64,000 nt of DNA from Candidatus Pacearchaeota archaeon. GTDB taxonomy: Archaea; Nanoarchaeota; Nanoarchaeia; Pacearchaeales; GW2011-AR1. Shown here piece after piece: positions 6,566 to 15,625 of this stretch; the first letter of the stretch is position 1, and the number at the start of each line of letters is the position of its first letter. The position numbers were made by a program, and so were the translations under genes. The stretch lies in NCBI GenBank assembly GCA_002690445.1, contig NZER01000008.1:9622-73621 (forward strand), in the 5' to 3' direction. The notes under the pieces were generated by a model. That model was not told the origin of the DNA. It did no database searches and saw nothing but the letters and a program-made list of their open reading frames with translations.

Positions 6566-7846
6566 ATGAAAAAAAAGAAAATATTAACTTTATCTGACCA
6601 CCCGCTGTCCCCTTCGGGTGTAGGAACACAAACCAAATACTTTATCGAAGCACTGTTGAAAACCGGTCGATATAAGGTTGTGTGTCTGGGGGGCGCTGTA
6701 AAACACAATGACTATAGCCCGGTCAAAGTCGAGCCCTGGGGAGAAGATTGGATAATCATCCCCGTTGATGGCTATGGTAATGACGAGATGATCAGGTCCG
6801 CATTACAAAAAGAAAAGCCGGATATCCTTTGGTTTATGACTGATCCGCGATTTTACGGATGGCTATGGGAAATCGACAACGAAGTCCGAGCCCACGTTCC
6901 CATGGTTTACTATCATGTATGGGATAACTTTCCTACCCCCTATTACAACAAGATATTTTATGACTCCACAGATGAAGTTGTGTCAATTTCCAAGGTGACC
7001 GATGCGATTGTAAAAGAGTGTTCTCCGGACTCATGGTCGGGTCGAATACCACACGCAGTCAATTCTTCTGCTTTCCGACTCTACACGAAACCCGAAGAAA
7101 AGGAAAAAGTGGAGTTTATGCGCCAGCAAGTGGTGGACTCGACGGGCGCCGACCTCCAAGATAAAATGATTTTCTTTTGGAATAACCGGAATGCTCGGCG
7201 CAAACAATCAGGAACTCTGATTTGGTGGTTTAAAGAATGGCTAGATAAGGTGGGACACGACAAGGCAGTATTGCTTATGCATACCGATGCACGAGACCAA
7301 CATGGGCAAGATTTGCCTCACTTAATTCAACATCTGGGAGTTGACAAAGGACAAGTGCTGCTATCTACCGAGAAGATTGATATGAATGATTTAGCAGTCC
7401 TTTATAATTTGGCCGACTTTACCATCAATATCTCCGATGCAGAAGGCTTCGGTTTGGCAACTTTAGAATCTCTGTCTTGCGGCACTCCGATTATTGTTAA
7501 CATGACCGGCGGACTCCAAGAGCAGGTGACGGACGGTAAAAATTGGTTTGGATGGGGAATTCAGCCGGCTAGTAAGGCAGTTATTGGTTCATTAGACGTC
7601 CCTTATATCTATGAAGATAGAATATCTCAAGAGGATTTTGAAAAGGTCCTAACAAAGGCGCTCAATGTTAGCCCCAAAGCCTACAAAAAGATGAGCACCC
7701 AGGGAATAAAACATGTCAAAACTTATTATAATTTCGAGAATTTTGAAAAACAATGGGTAGACAAAATAGATCAAGTGATTGAAGAGCACGGCTCTTGGGA
7801 AGATAGAAAGTTGTATTCGAAATGGACCATTAAGGAGGTAGCATGA
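6566..7846 (+). CDS. GT4-type glycosyltransferase
   Basis: 426 residues. N-terminal LTLSDHPLSPSGVGTQ with a glycine-rich loop, then a C-terminal Rossmann domain with EGFGLATLE at 293-301, the E-x7-E motif of GT4 retaining glycosyltransferases, and SCGTPIIV. It would transfer a sugar from a nucleotide donor to a glycan or protein in the cytoplasm. It has no membrane segment. It overlaps the next gene by 4 bp and begins the sugar cassette. Confidence 0.85.
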   Translation: MKKKKILTLSDHPLSPSGVGTQTKYFIEALLKTGRYKVVCLGGAVKHNDYSPVKVEPWGEDWIIIPVDGYGNDEMIRSALQKEKPDILWFMTDPRFYGWLWEIDNEVRAHVPMVYYHVWDNFPTPYYNKIFYDSTDEVVSISKVTDAIVKECSPDSWSGRIPHAVNSSAFRLYTKPEEKEKVEFMRQQVVDSTGADLQDKMIFFWNNRNARRKQSGTLIWWFKEWLDKVGHDKAVLLMHTDARDQHGQDLPHLIQHLGVDKGQVLLSTEKIDMNDLAVLYNLADFTINISDAEGFGLATLESLSCGTPIIVNMTGGLQEQVTDGKNWFGWGIQPASKAVIGSLDVPYIYEDRISQEDFEKVLTKALNVSPKAYKKMSTQGIKHVKTYYNFENFEKQWVDKIDQVIEEHGSWEDRKLYSKWTIKEVA

Positions 7847-9111
7847 AGAAAAAGGTATTACTTAAAGCCCCTATTCTAACACGAAGTGGGTATGGAGAGC
7901 AGGCAAGATTTGCTTTTCGATCTCTAATGTCGCGACCGGACTTATTTGATGTATACGTTCAACCACTCCAGTGGGGACACACCTCGTGGCTCAATGATAT
8001 AAACGAAGAGAGAAAAACAATTGATCATCTGATTGAAAAGACTATTATGCATGTGCATGAGGGTGGTCAGTTCGACATGTCCCTGCAAGTTACAATTCCC
8101 AACGAATGGGAGAAATTAGCCCCAGTCAATATTGGATACACAGCCGGTATTGAAACCACCAAAGTGGCGCCACAGTGGCTAGAAAAGGGAAATTATATGG
8201 ATAAGATTATTGTAGTTTCCGACCACTCGAAAAGAGTATACCAAAATACTGCGTATACGGCTATCCACGAAGAAACAAAGGAAGAGTTCCCTTATAAGCT
8301 AGTAACAGATATCGAAAGCGTAAACTATCCCGTTAAAACATTCGATGAGGTACCAGATCTTAATATTGATTTGGATTATGACGTCAATTTTCTTTCGATT
8401 GCCCAATGGGGCGCCCGAAAGAACATGGAGAACACCGTCCGCTGGTTTGTGGAAGAATTTTTAAATGACGAAGTTGGCTTGGTTGTTAAGAGCAATTTCG
8501 CTAAAAATTGTTTGATGGACAAAATCCAAATGGAAGGTACCCTTAAACAGCTTTTGGCAGAATATAAGGACCGCACATGCAAAGTATACCTTCTTCACGG
8601 CGATATGAGCGATGAAGAAATCCATGCACTGTATGTTCATCCCCAAATAAAAGCATTTGTGGGGCTCCCCCATGGCGAAGGATTTGGGCTTCCGTTTTTT
8701 GAAGCTGCTTACAGTGGCATGCCGGTTATTGCAACCGGGTGGTCAGGTCAATTAGATTTCCTTTTCGACGAGAATATGAAAGAGCATTTTTACAATGTTG
8801 CCTTTGACATTCAACAGGTACAAAAAGAAGTTGTATGGGACGGCGTTTTGGTAGCTGATAGTATGTGGGCATTCCCACGAGAAGCATCAGCCAAGGAGAA
8901 GATGCGTCAATGTTATGATGATATCATAGGCGGTAACACCGACCAATATGCAGAATATGCAACAGAACTACAGAAACGATTTAGTCAAGAAAAGATGTAT
9001 GACAAATTTGTATCGAATGTCTGGAAGCCGTCATCCGAAGAAATAGCAAATATGGATTTAGATGCGTTGAAGGATTCAGCAGATTTAGCAGCCAATATTG
9101 GATTGTTGTAA
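7843..9111 (+). CDS. GT4-type glycosyltransferase
   Basis: 422 residues, second of a pair with the preceding gene. It starts KKKVLLKAPILTRSGYG and carries EGFGLPFFE at 279-287 (the E-x7-E motif) followed by SGMPVIATGWSGQLDF, a strong GT4 signature. ATGA overlap with the upstream gene suggests translational coupling. Donor and acceptor cannot be deduced. Confidence 0.85.
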   Translation: MKKKVLLKAPILTRSGYGEQARFAFRSLMSRPDLFDVYVQPLQWGHTSWLNDINEERKTIDHLIEKTIMHVHEGGQFDMSLQVTIPNEWEKLAPVNIGYTAGIETTKVAPQWLEKGNYMDKIIVVSDHSKRVYQNTAYTAIHEETKEEFPYKLVTDIESVNYPVKTFDEVPDLNIDLDYDVNFLSIAQWGARKNMENTVRWFVEEFLNDEVGLVVKSNFAKNCLMDKIQMEGTLKQLLAEYKDRTCKVYLLHGDMSDEEIHALYVHPQIKAFVGLPHGEGFGLPFFEAAYSGMPVIATGWSGQLDFLFDENMKEHFYNVAFDIQQVQKEVVWDGVLVADSMWAFPREASAKEKMRQCYDDIIGGNTDQYAEYATELQKRFSQEKMYDKFVSNVWKPSSEEIANMDLDALKDSADLAANIGLL

Positions 9112-9771
9112 ATGGAACTCGGAATTATTCAAGTCACGTCGGCTGTTAATAGCGACGAAAGATATAAAGTCCTAATGGACAAGGTAATTCCAAAATGCAT
9201 TGAGGTATCGGGGGGTCGCTATACTATCGTCTCCCCTCCCAATGATCAACTATCCGAATATATTCGGTCTCAAGGCGCCACCTTTATCGAATATGAAGGC
9301 TGGGAAAAGGACAAGTCCCGAAAATTTAGAGAAGCACTTCCCTCTCGCCAAGAAGAATGGGTGGGCTTCTTCGATGATGATATATTGCCTGACGATTTGT
9401 GGCTTCATGAAACGCAAGAATTTTTATTTGATAGAGAGCCGGGACAGTATGGGTTCCGCTTAACTAGCGCTGATGGAAACCGCCATCAATTTGGCGAAGA
9501 CTGGATGCAGTTTCCGAGCCCCAAATACAAACTTCGACATCGAGGGCTCGACTATAATATAGAGACTGGGTATGTAGAGCAATCTCCCACTGCCTACGTG
9601 GCCAACTCGGTCGTTCACCGAGATGCATACAATTTTGTTCAACCCTTTGGGATATTTGGAAAATCACCAGATGTAAATTGGTGCTTTGCGATAAAAGAAG
9701 CCGGCTTCGCCGTTGGTTTTAATGTGAAAGCAAGAGCTTATCACTTGGGGGAACGCGGAGACAACAGATGA
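9112..9771 (+). CDS. GT2-like glycosyltransferase
   Basis: 219 residues, starting directly after the previous stop. The segment VGFFDDDILPDD has a DxD-type metal site (Asp88-Asp90) of GT-A fold enzymes, and SPDVNWCFAIKEAGF resembles the C-terminal catalytic helix region of GT2 proteins. Smaller than most GT2 enzymes, so probably a minimal catalytic domain. It overlaps hldD by 4 bp. Confidence 0.7.
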   Translation: MELGIIQVTSAVNSDERYKVLMDKVIPKCIEVSGGRYTIVSPPNDQLSEYIRSQGATFIEYEGWEKDKSRKFREALPSRQEEWVGFFDDDILPDDLWLHETQEFLFDREPGQYGFRLTSADGNRHQFGEDWMQFPSPKYKLRHRGLDYNIETGYVEQSPTAYVANSVVHRDAYNFVQPFGIFGKSPDVNWCFAIKEAGFAVGFNVKARAYHLGERGDNR

Positions 9772-10682
9772 TTGCCATAACAGGTGCAGCCGGCTTCATT
9801 GGGTGGAATATTTATATGAAACTCAAGGATACTTGTGAAATTTTGTTGGTTGATTTTCCAGAGAAATTTGTGGACGAGTTTTCCACTCATTCTCGCGTAA
9901 TGCACCCGTCCACATTTATCGAAGAGTTACAAAACAACATTCTCTTCGCATCTAAGTTTACCACTATCTATCATCAAGGCGCCTGTTCCGATACAATGAA
10001 TCATGATGTAGATTACATGATGAAACATAACTTTGATTTTTCTCACCAACTACTGCATGCATGTATAGAAAATGATATTAGCTTAATCTATGCCTCTTCT
10101 GCAGCAGTCTATGGCGATGGTATCGCAACTCCGTTTTATGAAGATATGGAGTGTTATCCCAAAAATATCTATGCCAAGTCTAAAAAGCTCTTCGACGATT
10201 ACGTTTCCGAATTCATAGAAAATACGGAAAGCCAAATTGTGGGTCTCCGATATTTTAATGTTTACGGACCATGGGAACACAGGAAAGGCAAGATGTCCTC
10301 CGTTATTAATCAATTTCATAATCAAATAAACCAAACAGGAAGGATAAAGATTTTTAAAAATAGCGACAAGTACTTAAGAGATTTTGTATATGTTGATGAT
10401 ATAACAGATATTAATCTACACTTTGGGCAAAATCCGCATTTAAGCGGAATTTTTAATTGTGGCACTGGTCTCCCGAGAGCCTTCTCAGATATACCGCGCA
10501 TAATGTCACAGCATTACGACTTTGGAGTAGAGGAAATTGAAATGCCAGAATCACTTAAGGGTAGGTATCAGGAATTTACACAGGCAAACACAACCAAGCT
10601 TATTCACATGGGAGAATATAGAAACCCCCCCACCACCCTGGAAGAGGGAATAGAGAAGTATGTTGAATTCTGGAATCAATGA
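9768..10682 (+). CDS. hldD: ADP-L-glycero-D-manno-heptose 6-epimerase
   Basis: 304 residues. Extended SDR enzyme with GAAGFIG (6-12) for NADP binding, YASSAAVYG (108-116) and YAKSK (135-139) holding the catalytic Tyr and Lys. GACSDT near 71-76 and RYFNVYGPWE are diagnostic of HldD rather than other epimerases. The reaction flips C6 of ADP-D-glycero-heptose to give the L-glycero form used in LPS core. The next two genes encode the other two activities of the pathway, which strengthens the call. Confidence 0.85.
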   Translation: MIAITGAAGFIGWNIYMKLKDTCEILLVDFPEKFVDEFSTHSRVMHPSTFIEELQNNILFASKFTTIYHQGACSDTMNHDVDYMMKHNFDFSHQLLHACIENDISLIYASSAAVYGDGIATPFYEDMECYPKNIYAKSKKLFDDYVSEFIENTESQIVGLRYFNVYGPWEHRKGKMSSVINQFHNQINQTGRIKIFKNSDKYLRDFVYVDDITDINLHFGQNPHLSGIFNCGTGLPRAFSDIPRIMSQHYDFGVEEIEMPESLKGRYQEFTQANTTKLIHMGEYRNPPTTLEEGIEKYVEFWNQ

Positions 10683-11079
10683 AATTGTAGGATTCACCAA
10701 TGGGTGTTTTGATGTATTACACGTGGGACACTTGAAACTTTTTCAGTTTATTAAAGAAAACTGTGATATTCTTATAGTGGGAATTGATTCAGATCGACGC
10801 GTTAAAGAGCTAAAAGGGGATAATAGACCAGTAAATTGCGAAAAAGATCGAGCACTTATGCTCGAAAGCCTTGTCAGTGTAGATCGTGTGTATATATTTG
10901 ATTCTGAAGATGCACTTACAACACTCGTAAAAAACGTTAACCCGGATTTGATGGTTGTGGGCGCGGACTATAAAGACAAGAGAGTCATAGGCTCTGAACA
11001 CGCAAAGAAACTAATATTTTTTGAGAAGATAAATGGATACTCAACAACAAAAATCATGGAGAGTGCTTCTGGTGGGTGA
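10660..11079 (+). CDS. hldE: D-glycero-beta-D-manno-heptose 1-phosphate adenylyltransferase (HldE C-terminal activity)
   Basis: 139 residues. FTNGCFDVLHVGHL contains the HxGH motif at 21-24, and GADYKDKRVIGSEHAKK followed by GYSTTKIM matches the adenylyltransferase half of HldE (RfaE2). It would convert heptose 1-phosphate and ATP to ADP-heptose. It overlaps hldD by 23 bp and the kinase gene by 47 bp. In enterobacteria the two HldE halves are fused with the kinase first; here they are separate and the order is reversed. Confidence 0.8.
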   Translation: MLNSGINEIVGFTNGCFDVLHVGHLKLFQFIKENCDILIVGIDSDRRVKELKGDNRPVNCEKDRALMLESLVSVDRVYIFDSEDALTTLVKNVNPDLMVVGADYKDKRVIGSEHAKKLIFFEKINGYSTTKIMESASGG

Positions 11080-11809
11080 TCACTGTGAAGACGTCTATCA
11101 TTATGGCGTCTGCGACAGGCTCAGTCCCGAAGCACCAGTACCCATTCTTAGGCAAGAGGAAACGACCTCGAAGCCGGGAATGTCCTCAAATGTAAAAAAG
11201 AACCTACAGAGTCTCGGAGTCAAAGTCACCCACTATCACAACAACGAGACAATCAAGAAACACCGGCTAATCGACAGCAGATACAACCAGCATCTAATGA
11301 GATTTGACGAAGGAGAAGTGGGACTATTGGCAGAATTTAATTTGGATAAGATCTCCAACATTAAAAATGTTGATGCTGTTGTAATAAGCGATTATAACAA
11401 GGGCTTCTTGCGATCTGATACCATAAGCCAGCTATGCGAAAAATTTAAAGACACCCCAATGTTTGTGGATACCAAAAAAACCGATCTCTCCATGTTTGTG
11501 GGGTGTACAATTAAAATAAACGAAAAAGAGTTTAGCGCAATCAAGAGAATGCCACCAGAAGGCGATTACATTGTAACCCTAGGCGAGGGCGGCGCACTAT
11601 ACAAGGACGTCATATACCCGACAGAAAAGACGGAAGTGTTTGATGTCTGCGGCGCCGGAGATGTGTTTTTGGCTGCTTTGGTTTATGGGTATCTCAAGCA
11701 CGGCGCGATGCCAAAGGCAGTTGAGATTGCCAATAAGTGCGCGAGCTTCTCTGTTTCAAAGATGGGAACATATGTTTTAACAAAAGAAGATTTAAAAAGT
11801 ATACTATGA
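11033..11809 (+). CDS. hldE: D-glycero-beta-D-manno-heptose-7-phosphate kinase (HldE N-terminal activity)
   Basis: 258 residues, PfkB/ribokinase fold. LVGDHCEDVYHYG and SPEAPVPIL match the substrate lid of the RfaE1 kinase, and DVCGAGDVFLAA near the C-terminus has the GAGD anion hole with the catalytic Asp. It would make heptose 1,7-bisphosphate. It is about 50 residues shorter than the usual kinase domain, which could indicate a trimmed but intact fold. The start at 11033 overlaps the adenylyltransferase gene. Confidence 0.8.
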   Translation: MDTQQQKSWRVLLVGDHCEDVYHYGVCDRLSPEAPVPILRQEETTSKPGMSSNVKKNLQSLGVKVTHYHNNETIKKHRLIDSRYNQHLMRFDEGEVGLLAEFNLDKISNIKNVDAVVISDYNKGFLRSDTISQLCEKFKDTPMFVDTKKTDLSMFVGCTIKINEKEFSAIKRMPPEGDYIVTLGEGGALYKDVIYPTEKTEVFDVCGAGDVFLAALVYGYLKHGAMPKAVEIANKCASFSVSKMGTYVLTKEDLKSIL

Positions 11810-12135
11810 TATATGTATTTGATATCGATGGCACCATATGTACTGATACGGGAGGAGAATACGAAAAAGCTCTTCCCATCGTTAAAAGGATTAACAAAGT
11901 AAATGAGTTGTATGACACCGGGAACACGATTATATATTTTACAGCACGTGGTATGGGCCGAAGTGGCAATAATATGCATTTTGCATATAATAAATACTTT
12001 TCTCTAACCCGCGGTCAATTATTTGAATGGGGCGCCAAGTTCCATCAATTGATTTTAGGTAAACCAGCAGGAGACATTTATATAGATGACAAAGGAATTA
12101 AAGATGAAGACTTCTTTGCCAATGAAGCACGTTGA
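11806..12135 (+). CDS. Small HAD-family phosphatase of the capsule/LPS type
   Basis: 109 residues. YVFDIDGT (Asp6 and Asp8, the HAD nucleophile and acid/base) at the N-terminus, then YFTARG (motif II) and GDIYIDDKGI (motif IV). Similar short HAD proteins occur in capsule and LPS loci. Its position right after the HldE kinase makes removal of the 7-phosphate of heptose 1,7-bisphosphate (the GmhB step) an attractive guess, but the sequence is closer to the general capsule HAD type. ATGA overlap with the kinase; 50-bp overlap with the cupin gene. Confidence 0.75.
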   Translation: MIYVFDIDGTICTDTGGEYEKALPIVKRINKVNELYDTGNTIIYFTARGMGRSGNNMHFAYNKYFSLTRGQLFEWGAKFHQLILGKPAGDIYIDDKGIKDEDFFANEAR

Positions 12136-12463
12136 CAAAGGTTGGGGCTGGGAGCGCTGGGTTGTAAACTGTGAAGAATATTGCGGTAAGCTTCTGTTCT
12201 TTGAGCGAGGAAAGCGCTGCTCTTGGCATTACCACAAGCTTAAGGACGAAGTATTTTATTTACAGTCCGGAAAAATGATGGTATATTATTCAGAAGAGAA
12301 TGATATAGCGCAAGCGAAGCAACTGGTTCTTAAAGCTGGTGATAACTTCCATGTTTACCGCGGTTTACGCCATCAGATGGTGGCACTAGCGGATTCAGAA
12401 TTGTTCGAGTTCTCGACTCAACATTTTGATAGCGATAGTTATCGTATTTTGAAGGGAGATTAA
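12086..12463 (+). CDS. Cupin-domain protein
   Basis: 125 residues. KGWGWERWVVN then KRCSWHYHKLKDEVFYLQSG is a cupin motif 1 with His, His and Glu metal ligands, and GDNFHVYRGLRHQM supplies motif 2. Similar single-domain cupins in sugar clusters are mannose-6-phosphate isomerase-like or sugar isomerase-like. An internal ATG at 12104 is an alternative start and would reduce the overlap with the HAD gene. The substrate is unknown. Confidence 0.75.
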   Translation: MTKELKMKTSLPMKHVDKGWGWERWVVNCEEYCGKLLFFERGKRCSWHYHKLKDEVFYLQSGKMMVYYSEENDIAQAKQLVLKAGDNFHVYRGLRHQMVALADSELFEFSTQHFDSDSYRILKGD

Positions 12464-12464
12464 A

Positions 12465-13439
12465 ATGAACTCGGATTTTAATGAGTTTTTAAGTATTCTT
12501 CCGAACTTGCGTAAGATTATAAAGCTAGCTGCCACGGACCCCAACGCGCCGGAACAGGTACATGATTTAGTCGCATGGTATACGGAAGCCGGAATTATGT
12601 GGCATAAGGATGGACCTCCTGGTGTGGGCTTTGTTTTTCCATCGGCAGTTCGTTTTTTATTTGAATTTGAGCGACTCGACAAGAAAATGATCCTCATTAG
12701 ATCGCCAAAGACCGGTAGTGCCACCCTCAATCACCTCTTCGAAGCACGCTTTCCGCATCTCGCCCCCGCACTCATGAGACAACTTCTCACCGAAGAAGAA
12801 TGGTACCAAGCAACTAAGATATGCTTTGTTAGAAATACATTTGACAGATTGGTTTCGTGGTTCCTACATACTTCACAGTCGTGGTCCGATTATGGTCGCG
12901 ACGCGCAGCAATTTTATGAAAAATACGGAGTTCAATACATCACCGGCGGACCACCGCGTTTAACTCACGTCGATAAGGCGATGGTCGAATCCGGACAACC
13001 GATAGCGCTGACGGAACTGGCGCCTATGGAAAGAAAATTCTTAAAAGAAGGATTTAGAAACTGGATAAAGGACGGTGCCCCACCGCTACCTCGAACAAGC
13101 GATTCCGTGGAACGACCGGATGGCGGCATTTCCGAACGCGCGAACTTACACACGGTAAAAGAAATTAATAACTTACCAATTAATGTTTTTAATCAATTAT
13201 TATGGGCTCACAATATCGCAGAGAACGCAAAACCCGACTTCGTAGGAAGATTTGATAACTTTGCAGAAGACGTAAGAAGAGCCTCAGATCTGCTCGGAAT
13301 AGAACCCACAGAAGAGCTACCTCACCGAAACAAGGCTTCAAATCGTCTTCCGTATCAAGAATATTATGACGACGAAAGTGTTCAAAAGGTTAATGAAATG
13401 TTTCAAGAAGAAATTGACTATTTTGGATTTAAATTTTGA
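12465..13439 (+). CDS. Sulfotransferase-like protein
   Basis: 324 residues with ribosome site GGGAG. ILIRSPKTGSATL has the 5'-phosphosulfate loop (RSPKTGS at 79-85), and KICFVRNTFDRLVSWF is the 3'-phosphate binding motif of PAPS-dependent carbohydrate sulfotransferases. The enzyme would move sulfate from PAPS to a glycan hydroxyl. The middle section has a long acidic/proline insertion. It is the largest of three sulfotransferase-like genes in the cassette. Confidence 0.75.
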   Translation: MNSDFNEFLSILPNLRKIIKLAATDPNAPEQVHDLVAWYTEAGIMWHKDGPPGVGFVFPSAVRFLFEFERLDKKMILIRSPKTGSATLNHLFEARFPHLAPALMRQLLTEEEWYQATKICFVRNTFDRLVSWFLHTSQSWSDYGRDAQQFYEKYGVQYITGGPPRLTHVDKAMVESGQPIALTELAPMERKFLKEGFRNWIKDGAPPLPRTSDSVERPDGGISERANLHTVKEINNLPINVFNQLLWAHNIAENAKPDFVGRFDNFAEDVRRASDLLGIEPTEELPHRNKASNRLPYQEYYDDESVQKVNEMFQEEIDYFGFKF

Positions 13440-14320
13440 TGATGAATAAGGTATTATTTGTGGGCGTCTTCGCGCCCAACTCCACTAACGTTGCCCAAGC
13501 ACGAGGCTTCGAACATGCCGGCTGCGAGGTTCACACATATGATTATCGAGAGCGATTTTCTAAATTAGGAATTGTCAAAATGCGCGATAATGAGTTGATT
13601 AAATTATGCGAAGAGAAATCGCCAAATTTAGTCATATTTAGCAAATGCAACCAGATGCACCACAGAGTGGTGGATGAGTGCAACAAACATGCCAAAACAG
13701 TGCTCTGGTATATGGATGCATTGAACAACTTCAACACCGAGTTAATCGAGAAAGTTAAAAGAGTAAGCCACTTTATATGTGGTATTGATGGTGTGGTGCC
13801 CCACGGCAAAGAACACAACCCTAACACAGTCTTTCTCCCTCAGTGTCCCGATGAAGAGATGAATTTTATGCTTGAAAACATTGAATATAAACACGATGCC
13901 ACATTCATAGGAAATATATCCCCCCAGACTGGCACCCACGGTGACAGACTAAAATACAAAACCGAAGTCGGATTCACCCACCTTGAAGGGGTATATGGAA
14001 AGGAACACAACAAGGTGGTAAACGAAAGCAAGATTAATTTAAATTTTGCGCACACCTCAACTGCCGGCGCCTCCGTGCGAGTATTCAAAATACTAGCTTC
14101 CGGAGGATTTCTACTTACGACCCCGTGGGAAGGTATGGAAGAACTGTTCACAGTAGGAGAAGATTTGGATACTTTCGAGTCACCACAAGAGTTGCGCGAG
14201 AAAATCGACTTTTACCTCAATAATGAGCAAAAAAGAGACGAAATTAGGCTCAATGGGCACAAAACAGTCCAAAAATTTATGCCGACAAATTGGGCACAAA
14301 GCATACTTTCTATAGTATAA
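13436..14320 (+). CDS. CgeB-like glycosyltransferase
   Basis: 294 residues. It has a GT-B two-domain layout: an N-terminal part with VLFVGVFAPNS, then a linker and a C-terminal domain containing ATFIGNISPQTGTHGDR, KINLNFAHTS and VFKILASGGFLLT, which match the glycosyltransferase family of CgeB-like proteins. It overlaps the sulfotransferase gene by 4 bp. Acceptor unknown. Confidence 0.7.
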   Translation: MMMNKVLFVGVFAPNSTNVAQARGFEHAGCEVHTYDYRERFSKLGIVKMRDNELIKLCEEKSPNLVIFSKCNQMHHRVVDECNKHAKTVLWYMDALNNFNTELIEKVKRVSHFICGIDGVVPHGKEHNPNTVFLPQCPDEEMNFMLENIEYKHDATFIGNISPQTGTHGDRLKYKTEVGFTHLEGVYGKEHNKVVNESKINLNFAHTSTAGASVRVFKILASGGFLLTTPWEGMEELFTVGEDLDTFESPQELREKIDFYLNNEQKRDEIRLNGHKTVQKFMPTNWAQSILSIV

Positions 14321-14330
14321 TGGAACCACA

Positions 14331-14942
14331 ATGAGACACAACCCATATAAGATTGTAAAAATGTTTGAAGAAACAATAGCAGACTATTGTGGCTCTAAAT
14401 ATTCGGTCTCGACCGACAACTGCACGGACGCACTTCTGCTGTGTTGTGAGTATCTAAACGTAGGGGAAGTCACAATTCCATCTAAAACATACCTATCGGT
14501 CCCACAATCCATTATGCATGCCGGGGGGACAGTCAAATTTAGAGATTACAACTGGAAGGGGGTTTATCAATTAGAACCCTACCCGATTTATGATGCCGCA
14601 AAGCGCCTTACAAGCGGAATGTACATCCCTGATAGCTTTATGTGCCTGTCGTTTCATATTAAAAAACACCTGAAGATAGGAAAAGGTGGAATGATTTTGA
14701 CCGATAGCGAGGAAGCAGCCCAATGGTTTAGAAAAGCTCGCTATGAGGGCCGCGGAGAAGTTATGTATCACGAAGATGACATAGAAATAAACGGCTGGAA
14801 TGCCTACATGAGCCCTGAACAGGCTGCACGAGGTCTAATGCTTATGCAAAACTATCCGGAGCACAACGAAGACCTACCAGAATTTCCTCAATATCGTGAT
14901 TTAAGAGAATTTCCTTTGTTTGCGGGGACGAAAGCAACATGA
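14331..14942 (+). CDS. Short DegT/DnrJ-type sugar aminotransferase-like protein
   Basis: 203 residues, about half the usual length. TDNCTDALLLCC corresponds to the cofactor phosphate loop, YDAAKR (Asp88) to the Asp that pairs with the pyridine nitrogen, and SFHIKKHLKIGKGGMILT (Lys111 or Lys112) to the PLP lysine. The C-terminal domain of DegT proteins is missing. Either it is a compact enzyme or a non-catalytic relic; the three key positions being kept argues for function. It would add an amino group to a keto-sugar from one of the dehydratases in this cassette. Confidence 0.65.
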   Translation: MRHNPYKIVKMFEETIADYCGSKYSVSTDNCTDALLLCCEYLNVGEVTIPSKTYLSVPQSIMHAGGTVKFRDYNWKGVYQLEPYPIYDAAKRLTSGMYIPDSFMCLSFHIKKHLKIGKGGMILTDSEEAAQWFRKARYEGRGEVMYHEDDIEINGWNAYMSPEQAARGLMLMQNYPEHNEDLPEFPQYRDLREFPLFAGTKAT

Positions 14943-15625
14943 GCAAGCTTTATCAAGAGAGTATACGACGATGGTATGATAAGGATTATCGCGATCTTCG
15001 AAAGGGTCACCCCACGGTAGGAGAATTTAAAGAACAATACTGGGATAGAATCTCTCACTATTTTAATAAAGAAATTAATATTTTAGATGCCGGCGCCGGG
15101 AACGGCAGGTTTGCGAATTTTTTCGGACCGTTCGTTAAGACAGTCACTGCTATCGATCCATGGATACCCATGAATAAAGAATTCAAATCCGAAAATATTT
15201 ATTTTTATTCGCAAGGACTTATGGATTTTGCCACCCCTCAATGGATGGGCAATAAAAAATATGATGTCATTTTCATGAATGGTGTATTATATCTCTTTAA
15301 TCTTAAACAAACACACACTAGCGACAAAACAAGTTTCAATTTGAAAAAAGGGGGACAGCTTGCTGCTATACATAAAATAAAATCCCTTCTAACCCAGGAT
15401 GGTCTTTTAATATTGATCGGCGCCCGAGATCGCATAGTGGACGGGTATAACGATGAACCCGGCACACCACTAGGTTATTTACTGGAGATTGCTCAAGAAT
15501 ATGCGGGTCGTTATGACATTCCAAAGATCTGTAGAGAAAATAATTTTAAAGTACTTGGCTTGTTTAGGCACGCGGGACACAACACTCACATGACCATCTT
15601 ACAAAACTCGGGAGACAAAGAATGA
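14939..15625 (+). CDS. SAM-dependent methyltransferase
   Basis: 228 residues. ILDAGAGNGRF at 48-58 is a class I SAM-binding motif I; TAIDPW provides the acidic residue after strand 2, and YDVIFMNGVLY resembles motif II/post II. The start overlaps the DegT gene by 4 bp. It is probably a sugar O-, C- or N-methyltransferase by context; the target is not evident. Confidence 0.75.
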   Translation: MSKLYQESIRRWYDKDYRDLRKGHPTVGEFKEQYWDRISHYFNKEINILDAGAGNGRFANFFGPFVKTVTAIDPWIPMNKEFKSENIYFYSQGLMDFATPQWMGNKKYDVIFMNGVLYLFNLKQTHTSDKTSFNLKKGGQLAAIHKIKSLLTQDGLLILIGARDRIVDGYNDEPGTPLGYLLEIAQEYAGRYDIPKICRENNFKVLGLFRHAGHNTHMTILQNSGDKE

